From Roseivivax isoporae LMG 25204 (GTDB lineage: Bacteria > Pseudomonadota > Alphaproteobacteria > Rhodobacterales > Rhodobacteraceae): DNA of 44,392 nt. Where the stretch lies: assembly GCF_000521865.1 (NCBI RefSeq), contig NZ_JAME01000036.1:1-44392 (forward strand), read 5' to 3'. The position numbers and the translations under genes are program-made. The notes under the pieces are model-generated. The model worked only from the letters and a program-made list of their open reading frames with translations, did not search any database and was not told the origin of the DNA. Below are positions 25,082 to 35,584 of this stretch, in pieces; position 1 is the stretch's first letter; every line of letters begins with the position of its first letter.

Positions 25082-27349
25082 TCATGTCGTTTCTTGTTCA
25101 AGCGGCCGCGCCGCCGGGTGGAGGTCGCCCCCGGCCGGCAGACGGACGACCGCCATGGCCCCCGGTCTGGCCGCTCCTCCCATGGGTGGAGCATCCTCCA
25201 GAGCGAGGGTGCCGCCGTGTTCCTCGATGATCTTCTTGACGATGGGCAGGCCGAGCCCGGTCCCCTTGTCGCGGGTCGTCACGTAGGGTTCGAAGAGCCG
25301 CGCGCGGTCCTCGGGCAGCCCGATGCCGTTGTCCATGATGCGGATCTCGGCCCAGCCCTCCGTCGTTCCCAGCGTCACGCGGATCGTCGGGCGATGCCCC
25401 TCGGGCGCGCCACGCTCGGTCAGCGTCTCGATGGCCTCGCCCGCGTTCTTGATGAGGTTCGTCAGCGCCTGGCTGATCATCGTCGCGTCGAGCTCGGCAC
25501 CCACGGGCAGGTTCGGCAGCACCGTCTCGAACCGCACGCCGGGCTGGCCGGTCTCCTGCAGCAGGACCGCGCCGCGCAGGAGCTCCGCCAGGTCCTCGGG
25601 CCGGCGCTCGGGTTCGGGCATGCGCGCGAACTTCGAGAACTCGTCGACGATCCGGCGCAGGTCGTTCGTCTGCCGCACGATCACGTCGGTCAGCTGGTCG
25701 AGCCGCTGCGCGTCCTCCTCGTCGAGCCCCTTGCGGTAGCGCCGCTTGATGCGCTCGGCCGAGAGCTGGATGGGCGTCAGCGGGTTCTTGATCTCGTGCG
25801 CGATGCGGCGCGCCACGTCGCCCCAGGCCGCCATGCGCTGCGCCGAGACGAGGTCGGTCACGTCGTCGAAGGCGACCACGTATCCCTCGAGGCTGCCGTC
25901 GTCGCGCCGCCGCGGCGACATGCGCACCAGCAGGTGCTCGAGCCGGCCCTCGCGGCTGACCTTGATCTCCTCCTGCGCGACCTCGGTGCCGCTGTCGCGC
26001 AGCCGGTCGAAGAGCGCGCCGAATTCCGGCACCGCCACGTGCAAGGGCAGCGTCGCGTTCTCTTCCTGCCAGTCGAGGAGCCGCTCGGCCGATCGGTTCA
26101 CGAAGGTCACCCGGCCGTCGGGATCGAGCCCCGCGACCCCCGACGTGACCGAGGTCAGCACGGAGTCGAACAGCCGCTGGCGCCGCTCGATCTGGCGCGT
26201 GTTCTCGAGGAGCCGCTCGCGCTGGCGCTTGAGCTGCCGGGTCATCTGGTTGAAGTAGCGCCCGAGCATGGCGATCTCGTCGTCGCCCGCCTCTTCCTTG
26301 ACCTGCACGTCGAGATCGCCCGCGCCGACCCGTTGCGCCGCGCCGGTGAGCCGCCCCACGGGCTGCGACAGGCGCTCGGCGAACCACAGGCCCAGCCAGA
26401 CCGCGGCGAGGATCAGCAGCACCGCGAACCCGAGGTAGAGCAGCGCGAAGTCGAAGAGCCGCCGGCCCCGCTCGCTTTCCTGCTGCTGGTAGAAGCGCGC
26501 GGTCTCCTGCGTGTCGTCGAGCAGGTTCAGGATGTCGCCGTCCACCTCGCGCGTGACATAGAGGTAGCGGTCGACGAAGGCCTCGAGCGGCACGAGCGCG
26601 CGGAACTCGTTGTTGTCCCAGTCGCCGATCAGCGACACGCCCTGCGCCTCGGCCTCGTCGAAGAAGATCGCGGCCGGGCGCTCGTAGTCGAAGAGGTACG
26701 AGCGTTCGCCGCGCGCGCGGATGTCGGCCTGCCCGTCGATCACGTAGGCCTCGCGCAGGCCGCGCTGGATCTGCGACTGCCCGGTGGACAGGAGCTGGCG
26801 CAGTTCGCCGTCGTCCATGAACGGTGCCGCGCGCCGGTTCGCGTCGAGGAAGTTGGCCAGCACCCGCGCGTCCTGTTCGAGGTCGGCGCGGTGTTCGGCC
26901 TCGTAGGCCTCCGCCGCCTCGAGCGACGCGCCCACCACGTTCTGCACGCGGGTCGAGAACCAGGTCTCGAGGCCGATGTTGATGGTGAGGACGGCGAAGA
27001 CCGCAACCGTCACAGTCGGCAGGAACGCCATCAGCGCGAAGACGCCGGTCAGCCGCAGGTGCAGCCGCGATCCGGCCGATTGCGCCCGGCGTGCCGCGAC
27101 CATCTTGGCGACCCGGCTCAGCACCAGCGCCGCGAGCAGCAGCACGTAGACCAGGTCCGCCAGCAGGACGAGCCTGAGCGTCATGCTTTGCCCCGACCCG
27201 CTCTCGAGCGGGCCGAGCACGAGATACGTGAAGACGGCCAGCACCGGGCCGAGGATCACCAGCCCCAGGGTGCCAGCGTTCTGCACACGCCGCTGCCGTC
27301 TCAGACGGTCGAGCCGCGACCAGTCCAGTTTCCGTGCCCGAGTGGCCAC
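25082..27349 (-). CDS. ntrY: NtrY, membrane sensor histidine kinase
   Basis: About 755 residues: membrane segments near the N-terminus, a long periplasmic loop, another membrane segment, HAMP, a PAS domain, then HisKA with [14 protein letters not shown] and a catalytic domain with N-box NLIKNAGEA and G-box KGTGLGLPIV. The GTG at 27349 is preferred (GAGGGG five bases upstream, protein starts ATRARKLDW); an ATG at 27430 would add 27 residues. It phosphorylates NtrX and may cross-talk with NtrC. It begins 121 bases after ntrC. Confidence 0.93.
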   Translation of the reverse strand: MATRARKLDWSRLDRLRRQRRVQNAGTLGLVILGPVLAVFTYLVLGPLESGSGQSMTLRLVLLADLVYVLLLAALVLSRVAKMVAARRAQSAGSRLHLRLTGVFALMAFLPTVTVAVFAVLTINIGLETWFSTRVQNVVGASLEAAEAYEAEHRADLEQDARVLANFLDANRRAAPFMDDGELRQLLSTGQSQIQRGLREAYVIDGQADIRARGERSYLFDYERPAAIFFDEAEAQGVSLIGDWDNNEFRALVPLEAFVDRYLYVTREVDGDILNLLDDTQETARFYQQQESERGRRLFDFALLYLGFAVLLILAAVWLGLWFAERLSQPVGRLTGAAQRVGAGDLDVQVKEEAGDDEIAMLGRYFNQMTRQLKRQRERLLENTRQIERRQRLFDSVLTSVTSGVAGLDPDGRVTFVNRSAERLLDWQEENATLPLHVAVPEFGALFDRLRDSGTEVAQEEIKVSREGRLEHLLVRMSPRRRDDGSLEGYVVAFDDVTDLVSAQRMAAWGDVARRIAHEIKNPLTPIQLSAERIKRRYRKGLDEEDAQRLDQLTDVIVRQTNDLRRIVDEFSKFARMPEPERRPEDLAELLRGAVLLQETGQPGVRFETVLPNLPVGAELDATMISQALTNLIKNAGEAIETLTERGAPEGHRPTIRVTLGTTEGWAEIRIMDNGIGLPEDRARLFEPYVTTRDKGTGLGLPIVKKIIEEHGGTLALEDAPPMGGAARPGAMAVVRLPAGGDLHPAARPLEQETT

Positions 27350-27470
27350 AACCACCCCTCGCCTTGATGGACCGCGCGACGCGGCCAACCGCCATATCTT
27401 GTGGTCTCTCTGCCACTGCGAAGACGCCATCGGCGCGACGCGGCGGCAGGGCCACGGTTCTGTTGCGGTT

Positions 27471-28841
27471 TTACATCAACTTGCGGCGCCGTGTCACGCG
27501 AATATCGAGGTCGGTGATCTTCTTCCGCAACGTATTGCGGTTGATCCCGAGGAGGTCGGCACATTTCGCCTGGTTTCCGCCCGTCGCGTCGAGCGCGATC
27601 TCGATCAAAGGCGCCTCCACCTCGCGCAGGATGCGCGCGTAGAGCCCCGGCGGCGGCAGCATGTTGCCGTGCAGGTCGAAATAGCGCCGCAGGTGCCGCG
27701 CGACCGAGGTGCCGAGCTTCTCCGAATCGCCGCCCTTCAGGATCGGGCCGGTCTCGGGCTGGTTGCCGAGCACCGTCTCGACCTCGGTGCGGGTGATCTC
27801 GTCGGCGCGGCTCGTCAGCGACAGCCGCCGCACCGCATTCTCGAGCTGGCGCACGTTGCCGGGCCAGGAATAGGCGCGGAAGAGGTCCGAGGCCTGTTCC
27901 GACAGCCAGCGCTTGGGCCCGCCCTCCCGTTCGATCCGGGCCAGGAAGTGGTCGGTCAGGAGGGCGATGTCCTCGACCCGCTCTCGCAGCGACGGCACGT
28001 TGATCGTCGCGCCCGACAGCCGGTAGTAGAGGTCGCGGCGCACCCGCCCCTCCTCCATCGCGTGGGTCAGGTCGATCTGCGAGGTCGCCATGAAGCGTGG
28101 CACGTGGTCGCCCGGCACGTCGATCATGCGCACGATGCGCGCCTGGATCTCGTCGTCGATGTCCGAGATCTCGTCGAAGAGAAGCGTGCCGCCCCGCACG
28201 CGCGCAAGCACGCGCGCCGGCCCCTCGAGATCCGACAGATCCCCCGCCGTGACCGTCACGAAGGGCAGCGTCCGGCGGTCCGAGAAGTCGTGGATCGCCT
28301 TGGCGATCAGCGACTTGCCCGTGCCGCTCTCGCCGCAGATCAGGACCGGCAGGTCGGTGTTCATGACCTTGGCCACCAGCCGGTAGAGCGCCTGCATCGC
28401 CGGCGTCTTGCCCACGAGCGGCAGCTCGTCCGGGCTGTCGGCGCCCGTCACCGGCACTTCCGAGCGCGGCACGCGGTTGCGGTTCTCGAGCGCGCGGGCC
28501 GTGCGCTTCATGAGGTCCGGCAGGTCGAAGGGCTTGGGCAGGTAGTCGTAGGCCTCGGCCTCGGCGGCCTGGATCGCGGTCATGATCGTGTTCTGCGCCG
28601 AGATGACGATCACCGGCAGGTCCGGGCGGTCGTGGTGGATCTTCGGCAGCATCTCGAGCCCGTTGCCGTCCGGCATGACCACGTCCGAGATCACCACGTC
28701 GCCCTTGCCCTCGCCGACCCAGCGCATGAGCGTGGTGAGCGAGGAGGTCGCGTGCACCTTGCAGCCCGCGCGGGTCAGCGCCTGCGTCAGCACCGTGCGG
28801 ATCGTGCGGTCGTCGTCGGCGACCAGTACCGTGCCATCCAT
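27471..28841 (-). CDS. ntrC: NtrC, nitrogen regulator lacking the GAFTGA loop
   Basis: A 456-residue response regulator: receiver domain with Asp53, AAA+ domain with Walker A GESGTGKS and FDEISD, and a C-terminal Fis-type HTH ([20 protein letters not shown]). The whole GAFTGA segment is deleted ([16 protein letters not shown] runs straight to RGGTLLFDE). This is the Rhodobacter-type NtrC, which in R. capsulatus activates sigma-70 promoters instead of sigma-54 ones. The start overlaps the ntrB stop by one base (TGATG). Confidence 0.95.
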   Translation of the reverse strand: MDGTVLVADDDRTIRTVLTQALTRAGCKVHATSSLTTLMRWVGEGKGDVVISDVVMPDGNGLEMLPKIHHDRPDLPVIVISAQNTIMTAIQAAEAEAYDYLPKPFDLPDLMKRTARALENRNRVPRSEVPVTGADSPDELPLVGKTPAMQALYRLVAKVMNTDLPVLICGESGTGKSLIAKAIHDFSDRRTLPFVTVTAGDLSDLEGPARVLARVRGGTLLFDEISDIDDEIQARIVRMIDVPGDHVPRFMATSQIDLTHAMEEGRVRRDLYYRLSGATINVPSLRERVEDIALLTDHFLARIEREGGPKRWLSEQASDLFRAYSWPGNVRQLENAVRRLSLTSRADEITRTEVETVLGNQPETGPILKGGDSEKLGTSVARHLRRYFDLHGNMLPPPGLYARILREVEAPLIEIALDATGGNQAKCADLLGINRNTLRKKITDLDIRVTRRRKLM

Positions 28842-29926
28842 CAGTCTCTCTCCTTGGCATCGCGCGGGGCGCGCGGCAGCGAAATGCGAAACAATGTCCG
28901 GCCGGGCACGCTGTCGACCGAGATCCAGCCGTCGTGGTCCGACACGATCTTGGACACGAGCGCGAGGCCGAGCCCGGTGCCGTTCTCCTTGCCCGACACG
29001 AACGGGTCGAAGATGTCGCCCTTGATGTCGGGGGGCAGGCCCGGGCCGTCGTCGATCACCTCGACCTGCAGGGGCAGCGACTGGCCGCTGCCGTCGGCGC
29101 GCCGGAGGCGGAAGCTGTGCTCGTAGAACGTGTGGAGCCGGATCGTGCCGCCCGAGGACGGATCGGCCGCCTCGGAGGCGTTCTTGAGGAGGTTCAGCAG
29201 CACCTGCAGCAGCTGGTCGGGATCGCCCCAGGCGAGCGGCAGCGAGGGATCGTAGTCCTCGACGATCTTCATGTGCCCGCCGAAGCCCAGCAGCGCCGAC
29301 CGCCGCGCGCGATCGAGCACGTCGTGGATGTTGACCGCGCGCCGGTCGGGCGCGGACAGGTTGCCGAACTGCTCGACCTGCTCCAGCAGCTTCACGATGC
29401 GCCGCGTCTCGGCCACGATGAGGTCGGTGAGCTCGAGGTCGTCGGCCTTGAGGTTCATCGACAGAAGCTGCGCCGCCCCGGTGATGCCCGCGAGCGGGTT
29501 CTTGATCTCGTGGGCCAGCATCTCGGCCATGCCGATGGCGGACTTCGCGGCGGACTTCACCGAATGGCTCTGCGTCATGCGGCCGGCGAGTTCCCGCGGC
29601 GAGATCAGCATGACCATCCAGCCCGGCTGGCCGGCAAGCGGCGCGATGTGCAGCGAGCAGACGAGCGGCGGGCGGGCGCCGGTGCCCACGTCCACGTCGT
29701 TCACGAAGAGCGGCGTGCCCTGCTCGCGCGCCCGGGCAAAGCTTTCCTCGAGCGGCGCGTCGACGGCGAGCCGGTCCCAGATCGGCTGGCCGATCAGCCA
29801 CTTGGCCGAGTTGTTCATGAACCCTTCGGCGGCCGGGTTCATGTCGGCGATCCGGTCGTCGGAATCGAGCAGCACCGCCGGCACCGGCAGCGACGACCAG
29901 ATCGACAGCTCGCGCGCGGCGTTCAT
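28841..29926 (-). CDS. ntrB: NtrB, nitrogen-sensing histidine kinase
   Basis: A 361-residue soluble kinase: N-terminal PAS (about 10-115), HisKA with phospho-His in [13 protein letters not shown], and HATPase with NLLKNASEA and GTGLGLAL. It is controlled by PII protein in the family and phosphorylates NtrC. The ATG overlaps the dusB stop (ATGA). The order dusB-ntrB-ntrC matches nifR3-ntrB-ntrC of Rhodobacter. Confidence 0.96.
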   Translation of the reverse strand: MNAARELSIWSSLPVPAVLLDSDDRIADMNPAAEGFMNNSAKWLIGQPIWDRLAVDAPLEESFARAREQGTPLFVNDVDVGTGARPPLVCSLHIAPLAGQPGWMVMLISPRELAGRMTQSHSVKSAAKSAIGMAEMLAHEIKNPLAGITGAAQLLSMNLKADDLELTDLIVAETRRIVKLLEQVEQFGNLSAPDRRAVNIHDVLDRARRSALLGFGGHMKIVEDYDPSLPLAWGDPDQLLQVLLNLLKNASEAADPSSGGTIRLHTFYEHSFRLRRADGSGQSLPLQVEVIDDGPGLPPDIKGDIFDPFVSGKENGTGLGLALVSKIVSDHDGWISVDSVPGRTLFRISLPRAPRDAKERD

Positions 29927-30912
29927 GCGGCCTGCCTCGCCCCGGCCGGCGCCGAGAGCGCGCCCGGAAGCGCGCGCAGCACGTCGGACGGCGCACCCAG
30001 GGTCAGGATCTCGCGCCGGAGCGCGGCGTCCACGCGGACCCCGTCCAAGTACCAGCCGAGATGCTTGCGCGCGACGCGCAGACCAAGATCGGTCCCGTAG
30101 AAGTCGAGCATCGCCTCGTAGTGCCGCGCCACGAGATCGGCGAGCGCCGCGCCCTCGGGCGGAGCCGGGACCGGCCGGCCCGCAAGCTCTGCCGCGATCC
30201 GGGCCAGCTGCCAGGGCCGCCCCTGCGCGCCGCGCCCGACCATGACGCCGTCGGCGCCCGACAGCCTGAGCGCGGTGCGCGCGCTCTCCGCGTCGACGAT
30301 GTCTCCGTTTGCGACGACCGGAACCTTCACCGCGTCCTTCACGCGGCGGATCGCGGCCCAGTCGGCCCGGCCCTTGTAGAACTGGCAGCGCGTGCGGCCG
30401 TGGATCACGATCATCGCGACGCCCGCGCCCTCGGCCCGGCGGGCGATGTCCGCGGCATTGAGGCTGTCGTCGTCCCAGCCCAGCCGTGTCTTCAGCGTCA
30501 CCGGCACGTCGACCGCGCCCGCGACCGCCTCGATCAGGCGCAGCGCGTGGTCGGGGTCGCGCATCAGCGCGGACCCCGAATAGCCGCCCACGACCTTCTT
30601 GGCGGGGCAGCCCATGTTGATGTCGATGACCGCCGCGCCGTTCGCGGCGACCATGCGCGCGGCCTCGGCCATCCAGTAGGGATCGCGGCCGGCGAGCTGC
30701 ACCGAGGTGCCGGCGGCGCCGAGGCCCAGCTCCGCCTTCTCGCGCACGGCCCACTTGCCCTGCACCATTTCCTGGCTCGCGATCATCTCGGACACGACGA
30801 GCCCCGCGCCGAACCCCGCCACGAGGTGACGGAACGGCAGGTCCGTGATTCCCGCAAGCGGGGCCAGCAGCACCGGCGATCCGAGAGGCATGTTTCCGAT
30901 GGTAAAGCTCAA
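29923..30912 (-). CDS. dusB: DusB/NifR3, tRNA-dihydrouridine synthase
   Basis: A flavoenzyme that reduces uridines in tRNA. TIM-barrel start [11 protein letters not shown], catalytic Cys in [12 protein letters not shown], and FMN/tRNA-binding GDI and GRGAQGRPW motifs. The start is taken as TTG at 30912 because AAGGAA lies 8 bases upstream, giving MSFTIGN; ATG at 30891 is the alternative and ATG at 30963 has no ribosome site. First gene of the ntrBC operon. Confidence 0.93.
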   Translation of the reverse strand: MSFTIGNMPLGSPVLLAPLAGITDLPFRHLVAGFGAGLVVSEMIASQEMVQGKWAVREKAELGLGAAGTSVQLAGRDPYWMAEAARMVAANGAAVIDINMGCPAKKVVGGYSGSALMRDPDHALRLIEAVAGAVDVPVTLKTRLGWDDDSLNAADIARRAEGAGVAMIVIHGRTRCQFYKGRADWAAIRRVKDAVKVPVVANGDIVDAESARTALRLSGADGVMVGRGAQGRPWQLARIAAELAGRPVPAPPEGAALADLVARHYEAMLDFYGTDLGLRVARKHLGWYLDGVRVDAALRREILTLGAPSDVLRALPGALSAPAGARQAA

Positions 30913-31090
30913 GCGCCTATTCCTTGTGCACCCCTCAGGAGCTATCGCGCAGCGCGGCGCCATTCAATTCTCCGGGCGCATCGCGCGACCGCGGAAACGG
31001 CGGCTGCCGCTTTTTTGGGCAGTGCTCGTCGGGTGATTGCGCGTCGTCGGCGCAGGACCTAGAGATTGGACCGACCCGGAGGATGCCCCC

Positions 31091-31771
31091 ATGCGCACAG
31101 CCGCCCTCATCGTGGCCGCAGGCCGCGGCACGCGCGCCGGAGGCGCGGTGCCCAAGCAGTGGCGCGTGGTGGCGGGACGGACGGTGGCGCGCTGGACGCT
31201 CGAGGTCTTCGAAGGCATGCCCGCGACGCTGGTCGTGCACCCTGACGACATGGACTTCGCGCGCGCCGCCGCCGAGGGGCTCGACGTCAGCGTCGTGGCG
31301 GGCGGGGCGACACGCGCGGCCTCGGTGCGCGCGGGTCTCGAGGCGATGGCTGCGACGCCGCCCGATTGCGTGCTGATCCACGACGTTGCCCGCCCCTGCC
31401 TGCCGCGCGCCGTGCTGGACGCGGTCGTGGCGGCGCTGGGCCATGCCGACGGCGCGGCGCCGGCGCTTGCCGTGACCGACGCGCTCTGGACTGGCGCGGA
31501 CGGGTTCGTGACGGGCACGCGCGACCGTGCCGGTCTCTTCCGCGCGCAGACGCCGCAGGGCTTCCGCTACGACGCGATCCTCGCGGCGCATCGCGGCCAT
31601 GCCGGCAGCGACGCGGCGGACGACGTGGAAATCGCCCGCGCGGCCGGGCTTGCAGTTGCGATCGTGCCGGGATCGGAGCAGAACCTGAAGATCACCGGCC
31701 CCGGCGATTTCGATCGTGCGGCGGCGATCCTGGAGGAGAGGCATGGACGTAAGGCTCGGGAACGGATTTGA
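31091..31771 (+). CDS. ispD: IspD, MEP cytidylyltransferase
   Basis: A 226-residue enzyme of the non-mevalonate isoprenoid pathway, making CDP-methylerythritol. The nucleotide-binding start [15 protein letters not shown] and the later HDVARPC and DDVEIA segments are typical. GGAGG precedes the ATG. Overlaps ispF by 29 bases in another frame; many alphaproteobacteria fuse the two, here they are separate. Confidence 0.95.
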   Translation: MRTAALIVAAGRGTRAGGAVPKQWRVVAGRTVARWTLEVFEGMPATLVVHPDDMDFARAAAEGLDVSVVAGGATRAASVRAGLEAMAATPPDCVLIHDVARPCLPRAVLDAVVAALGHADGAAPALAVTDALWTGADGFVTGTRDRAGLFRAQTPQGFRYDAILAAHRGHAGSDAADDVEIARAAGLAVAIVPGSEQNLKITGPGDFDRAAAILEERHGRKARERI

Positions 31772-32222
31772 CGTGCACCGCTTCCGCGACGGCGACGCGG
31801 TCGTGCTGTGCGGCGTCCAGGTGCCGCACGTGGCGGCGCTCGAAGGCCATTCGGACGCGGACGTGGGCATGCATGCGGCGACGGACGCGATCTACGGCGC
31901 GCTGGCCGAGGGCGACATCGGCACGCATTTCCCGCCCTCCGATCCGCAATGGAAGGGGGCCGAGAGCCGCATCTTCCTGCGCCACGCGGCAGAGCTTGCC
32001 CGCAGCCGCGGTTTCCGCATCGCGAACCTCGACATCACGCTGATCTGCGAGGCGCCCAAGGTCGGCCCGCACGCCGCGCGCATGCGCAAGGTGCTGGCCC
32101 AGATCGCGGGCATCGACGTGGACCGCGTGTCGGTCAAGGCGACGACCTCCGAGAGGCTGGGCTTCACCGGCCGCGGCGAAGGGATCGCGGCCATGGCCAC
32201 CGCCGCGCTGGTGTCCGCATGA
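31743..32222 (+). CDS. ispF: IspF, MECDP synthase
   Basis: A 159-residue enzyme that forms 2-C-methylerythritol 2,4-cyclodiphosphate. Zn ligands Asp10 and His12 in GFDVHRF and the GHSDADV block are present, as is the C-terminal [18 protein letters not shown] signature. It overlaps ispD upstream and pgpA downstream (ATGA). Confidence 0.96.
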   Translation: MDVRLGNGFDVHRFRDGDAVVLCGVQVPHVAALEGHSDADVGMHAATDAIYGALAEGDIGTHFPPSDPQWKGAESRIFLRHAAELARSRGFRIANLDITLICEAPKVGPHAARMRKVLAQIAGIDVDRVSVKATTSERLGFTGRGEGIAAMATAALVSA

Positions 32223-32707
32223 GCCGGGCCATCGCGACGCTCTTCGGCGTGGGCCTCCTGCGCCCGGGCCCCGGGACCTGGGGCTCGCTCGCCGCGCTGC
32301 CGCTCTTCTGGGCGCTGCATGCTGCGGGCGGCATCGCCCTGACGCTGGCCGCTGTGGCCGCGGTGACCGCGATCGGGTTCTGGGCCGTGGACCGCGCCAC
32401 CGAGGGCATGGCCGAGAAGGATCCGGGCGAGATCGTCATCGACGAGGTCGCGGGCCAGTGGATCGCGCTCCTGCCGGTGTCGTGGGGCGCCGCGTTCTCG
32501 GGCGCGGACGTCCTTGCGCTCTGGCCGGGCTGGGTCGCGGGCTTCGTGTTCTTCCGTGCCTTCGACATCTGGAAGCCGTGGCTCGTGGGCCGGGCGGACC
32601 GCATGCCGGGCGCGCTCGGCGTGATGCTCGACGACCTCGTCGCGGGGGCCTTCGCGGCCGGGGCGACGCTGGTCCTCGGCGCGCTGTTCCACGTGGTCCT
32701 GCTGTGA
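32219..32707 (+). CDS. pgpA: PgpA, phosphatidylglycerophosphatase A
   Basis: A 162-residue membrane phosphatase making phosphatidylglycerol. Motifs GPGTWGS (17-23) and IDEVAGQW (74-81) are diagnostic. Three or four hydrophobic segments. Its ATG overlaps the ispF stop and its stop overlaps the next GTG start. Confidence 0.93.
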   Translation: MSRAIATLFGVGLLRPGPGTWGSLAALPLFWALHAAGGIALTLAAVAAVTAIGFWAVDRATEGMAEKDPGEIVIDEVAGQWIALLPVSWGAAFSGADVLALWPGWVAGFVFFRAFDIWKPWLVGRADRMPGALGVMLDDLVAGAFAAGATLVLGALFHVVLL

Positions 32708-33183
32708 CCGGGGACGTGGCCGCCGCGATCGTCGCCGCCGCCACCGCGCGCGGCGCGACGATCACCACCGCCGAAAGCTGCACGGGCGGCATGGTTGCGG
32801 CGGCGATCACCGACATCGCGGGATCCTCGGCGGTGTTCGAACGCGGCTTCGTCACCTATTCGAACGTCGCCAAGACCGAGATGCTGGGCGTCGCGCCCTC
32901 GACGCTCGACGCGCATGGCGCGGTGTCCGAGGAGGTCTGCCGCGAGATGGCCGAAGGCGCGCGCCAGGAGGCCGGCGCCACCCTGGCGATCGCGATCAGC
33001 GGCATCGCGGGTCCGGGCGGGTCGGAGTACAAGCCCGAGGGCCGCGTGTGCTTCGGCATCGCCACGGCGGCCGGCGTGCACACGGAAACGGTGGAATACG
33101 GCGCCCCCGGCCGGGCCGAGGTGCGCCGGCAGGCGACCCGGCACGCGCTGGACATGGTCCGCGACGCGCTGGATCGCCTCTAG
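32704..33183 (+). CDS. CinA C-terminal-type protein (nicotinamide-nucleotide amidohydrolase)
   Basis: A 159-residue stand-alone CinA C-terminal domain, the PncC type that deamidates NMN in NAD recycling. Motifs TTAESCTGG (22-30), FVTYSN and ISGIAGPGG are present. It starts with GTG overlapping the pgpA stop (GTGA). It is the last gene of the ispD-ispF-pgpA run. Confidence 0.92.
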   Translation: MTGDVAAAIVAAATARGATITTAESCTGGMVAAAITDIAGSSAVFERGFVTYSNVAKTEMLGVAPSTLDAHGAVSEEVCREMAEGARQEAGATLAIAISGIAGPGGSEYKPEGRVCFGIATAAGVHTETVEYGAPGRAEVRRQATRHALDMVRDALDRL

Positions 33184-33203
33184 CTCGGGATGCGGCGCGC
33201 GCG

Positions 33204-33812
33204 TCAGACGACGCGCGACAGTCCGCGCCCGATCTCGGACATCGCGGCATCGGTGTTGGCCGCGACGTAGCCCCTCTGGGCCTCGTCGGTGCGCACCTTG
33301 GCCGCGACCGTCTCGAGCGGGTCGACACGGGTGCCGATGCCCTCGACGAGCCGCGCCGACAGGAACTGCTCCTGCGCCTTGATGGCGAGGCGGCGCGACG
33401 ATTCGATGTCGCCGTCGGCCCCGGCCGGCACGTCGAGCCGCAGCGACGCGGTCGGCGCCGGGGCGCGGAACGCCGCGTAGCTTTCGAGCGTACGCAGCGA
33501 GCCCCCGGATGCCGGCTCTGCGCCAGCGGCCGACTGGCCCGACGCCGCCGCGGCGGCTTCGCCCAGCGCGGCGGTGGCGGCGTTGACCTGCGCGGTCGCG
33601 GCATTGCCGTTCTGGCCGCCGGCGCCGTCCTGGCCCCGGTTGCCCGCGCCCGCGCCGTTCGCGGCGGGTGCGGCCGGCGGCACGGGCGCGACGGCGCCCC
33701 CGCCGGGCTGGGTCTGTGCCTGCGACTGGCCCTGCGAGGATGCGGCGGGCTGCTGGGGGGCCGGGGGCGTGTAGCCGTAGCCCAGGAGTGCGGACAAGAT
33801 CACGATGGTCAC
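33204..33812 (-). CDS. Hypothetical protein with low-complexity N-terminal half
   Basis: A 202-residue protein of no family I recognise. A short hydrophobic start (MTIVILSALLGYGYTPP) is followed by about 90 residues rich in Ala, Gly, Gln, Pro and Asn. The last hundred residues are more ordered (SLRTLESYAAF to the end) with alternating charged helices. GAGAGGTG just before the ATG supports the start. It could be a surface or envelope-associated protein; this is only suggested by composition. Confidence 0.7.
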   Translation of the reverse strand: MTIVILSALLGYGYTPPAPQQPAASSQGQSQAQTQPGGGAVAPVPPAAPAANGAGAGNRGQDGAGGQNGNAATAQVNAATAALGEAAAAASGQSAAGAEPASGGSLRTLESYAAFRAPAPTASLRLDVPAGADGDIESSRRLAIKAQEQFLSARLVEGIGTRVDPLETVAAKVRTDEAQRGYVAANTDAAMSEIGRGLSRVV

Positions 33813-33940
33813 CTCTCAAGAAAACATGAATCTGGTACTGACCATCAAATGCGGCAGAAATTGTCCGAATTTTCCGATAATTAGAGCGTGAACTCACTGT
33901 TTCCGGAAAGGGATGCAGTCCCGCCCTCCGGACGTCCCGC

Positions 33941-34198
33941 TCAGCCCTTGCGCAGCACTGACAGCGGCGCGTCCGGCAGCCCGAGGATCTGCGCCATCCG
34001 GTAGCCGGCGGTGGCGGCCCCCTGCCCCGCGGTCTCGCGGTGCAGCTTCTCGGTCTCGGCCTTCATGCGGTCGGCCTGCGCCATGTTCCGGGCGACGTTT
34101 TCCTTCATCCGCTCCACCACGCCGTTCTCGGCGGGCGGCGGCACGGCGCGGCCCGGGGATGCGGGACCGGCACCGGTCGACGGGGTCAATGGGTCCAT
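33941..34198 (-). CDS. Small helical hypothetical protein
   Basis: An 85-residue protein. The middle (about 26-58) is a charged amphipathic helix with Met, Lys, Glu and Arg (VERMKENVARNMAQAD and onward), possibly a coiled coil. A Pro/Gly-rich lead and a GYRMAQILGLPDAPL tail flank it. The start is supported by GAGGAGA seven bases upstream. The reading frame is open further upstream, but that part lies inside the RatA-like gene and looks like shadow sequence. Function unknown. Confidence 0.65.
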   Translation of the reverse strand: MDPLTPSTGAGPASPGRAVPPPAENGVVERMKENVARNMAQADRMKAETEKLHRETAGQGAATAGYRMAQILGLPDAPLSVLRKG

Positions 34199-34301
34199 CG
34201 TCGGTCTCCTCATGCTGGGTTGCACGGGTTCCGGGATGACGGCGGAATCGGGCGAAACGGCGGCGCGGGAGCCGCCGCGAGCCGTGTTTCCGAGCAGATG
34301 G

Positions 34302-34760
34302 TTAATGATGCGCCGCGGACCCGTAGAGCGCCGCCGCGCGCCGCTCGAAGGCGCGCACGATGCGCTGCATGGCGTCGTTGAACACGACGCCGATGATGCC
34401 CTGCAGCATCGCGTTCCGGAACTCGAAGTCGACATGGAAGGACACGTCGCAGCCGCCCTCGGCATCCTGGAAGGCCCAGTTCGACTCCATGTAGCGGAAC
34501 GGGCCGTCGAGGTATTCGGTGTCGATCTTCTTCTGGTCGGGCCAGAGCGTGACGCGGCTGCCGAAGCGTTCGCGGAAGACGCGGAAGCTGATGACCAGGT
34601 CGGCAAGCATCACCTCGTGGTCGCCTTTGTCCTCGGTCGAGCGGATTCGCGCCGCCGCGCACCAGGGCAGGAATTCGGGGTAGGAAGAGACGTCCGCCAC
34701 GAGGTCGTACATCTGCTGCGCCGTGTAAGGCAGGCGCCGGGTCTCGGAATGGGTCGGCAT
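34302..34760 (-). CDS. RatA/COQ10-like START-domain protein
   Basis: A 152-residue START/polyketide-cyclase-fold protein with the family signature [14 protein letters not shown] near residues 24-37. Members bind coenzyme Q (COQ10) and support respiration; the E. coli homologue is also called RatA. The ATG at 34760 has GGAG upstream and starts next to the first strand. It is divergent from hpt. Confidence 0.9.
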   Translation of the reverse strand: MPTHSETRRLPYTAQQMYDLVADVSSYPEFLPWCAAARIRSTEDKGDHEVMLADLVISFRVFRERFGSRVTLWPDQKKIDTEYLDGPFRYMESNWAFQDAEGGCDVSFHVDFEFRNAMLQGIIGVVFNDAMQRIVRAFERRAAALYGSAAHH

Positions 34761-34840
34761 GTCGCTCCGTTCGCGGTCGGTGTCGTCTCGACAGTGCCCC
34801 GCGATTTCGTATGGTGCACCCGGAAAATCAAGGGAAAGCC

Positions 34841-35386
34841 ATGACAACGCGACCCTATGTCATCGACGAGATGATCTCGGCCAAGTCCATCGCGGCACGC
34901 ATCGAGGCGCTGTCGCGCGAGATCGCGCAGGAATTCGCGGACACGGAGCAGCTGGTGGTCGTGGGCCTCCTGCGCGGCTCGTTCGTGTTCATCGCGGACC
35001 TCGTGCGCGAGCTGCGCCTGCCGGTCGAGGTCGACTTCCTCGAGGTGTCCTCCTACGGCAACGCGATGGAATCGAGCCGCGAGGTGCGGATCCTCAAGGA
35101 CCTGCGCTCGGCCATCGAGGGGCGCGACGTGCTGGTGGTCGAGGACATCGTCGATACCGGCCACACGCTGAGCCACGTGGTCCGGCTTCTGACCTCGCGC
35201 AATCCGCGCAAGCTCCGGACCATCGCGCTGCTCGACAAGCCGTCGCGGCGCGAGGCGGACATCAAGGCCGACTGGACCGGGTTCGAGATCCCCGACGAGT
35301 TCGTCGTGGGCTACGGCATCGACTACGCGCAGGCCAACCGCAACCTGCCGCATATCGGCAAGGTGCGGTTCACGGACGGGGGCTGA
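34841..35386 (+). CDS. hpt: Hypoxanthine phosphoribosyltransferase
   Basis: A 181-residue purine salvage enzyme that converts hypoxanthine (and guanine) with PRPP to the nucleotide. The PRPP loop [12 protein letters not shown] lies at 99-110 and the flexible loop [10 protein letters not shown] at 70-79. AAGGGAAA precedes the ATG. It is followed closely by a small membrane protein gene and then converges on adenine deaminase, another purine salvage enzyme. Confidence 0.94.
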   Translation: MTTRPYVIDEMISAKSIAARIEALSREIAQEFADTEQLVVVGLLRGSFVFIADLVRELRLPVEVDFLEVSSYGNAMESSREVRILKDLRSAIEGRDVLVVEDIVDTGHTLSHVVRLLTSRNPRKLRTIALLDKPSRREADIKADWTGFEIPDEFVVGYGIDYAQANRNLPHIGKVRFTDGG

Positions 35387-35390
35387 GGCG

Positions 35391-35579
35391 ATGCTGCCGG
35401 TGCACTGGCTGATGCGGATGCGCCGCTGGGCGCAGCACCCGCCGAGCCCGGCGCGCGTCAAGCTGGTCCTCGCCGTCGTGGCGATCTGCACGGCGCTCTT
35501 CGTGGTCGAACGCTATGTGGGCCTGCCCGACTGGATGGCCGTCGACCGCATCGACCGCGGCGTGCCGATGGTGCGCTGA
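35391..35579 (+). CDS. Small single-pass membrane protein downstream of hpt
   Basis: A 62-residue protein. A basic, Trp-containing N-terminus (WLMRMRRWAQHPP) is followed by one hydrophobic segment (about 24-46). It starts 4 bases after hpt and is probably co-transcribed. No function is known to me. The start has GAGG close by. Confidence 0.65.
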   Translation: MLPVHWLMRMRRWAQHPPSPARVKLVLAVVAICTALFVVERYVGLPDWMAVDRIDRGVPMVR

Positions 35580-35584
35580 GGCGC

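Noticed and set aside
31091-32222. IspD-IspF fusion protein
   Set aside because: The two genes overlap by 29 bases in different frames with separate starts and stops, so they are separate proteins unless a frameshift error exists.
34199-34606. N-terminal extension of the 85-residue protein
   Set aside because: The open frame continues upstream, but there it overlaps the RatA-like gene in another frame, is Ser/Arg-biased and has no ribosome site; the ATG at 34198 has a strong one.
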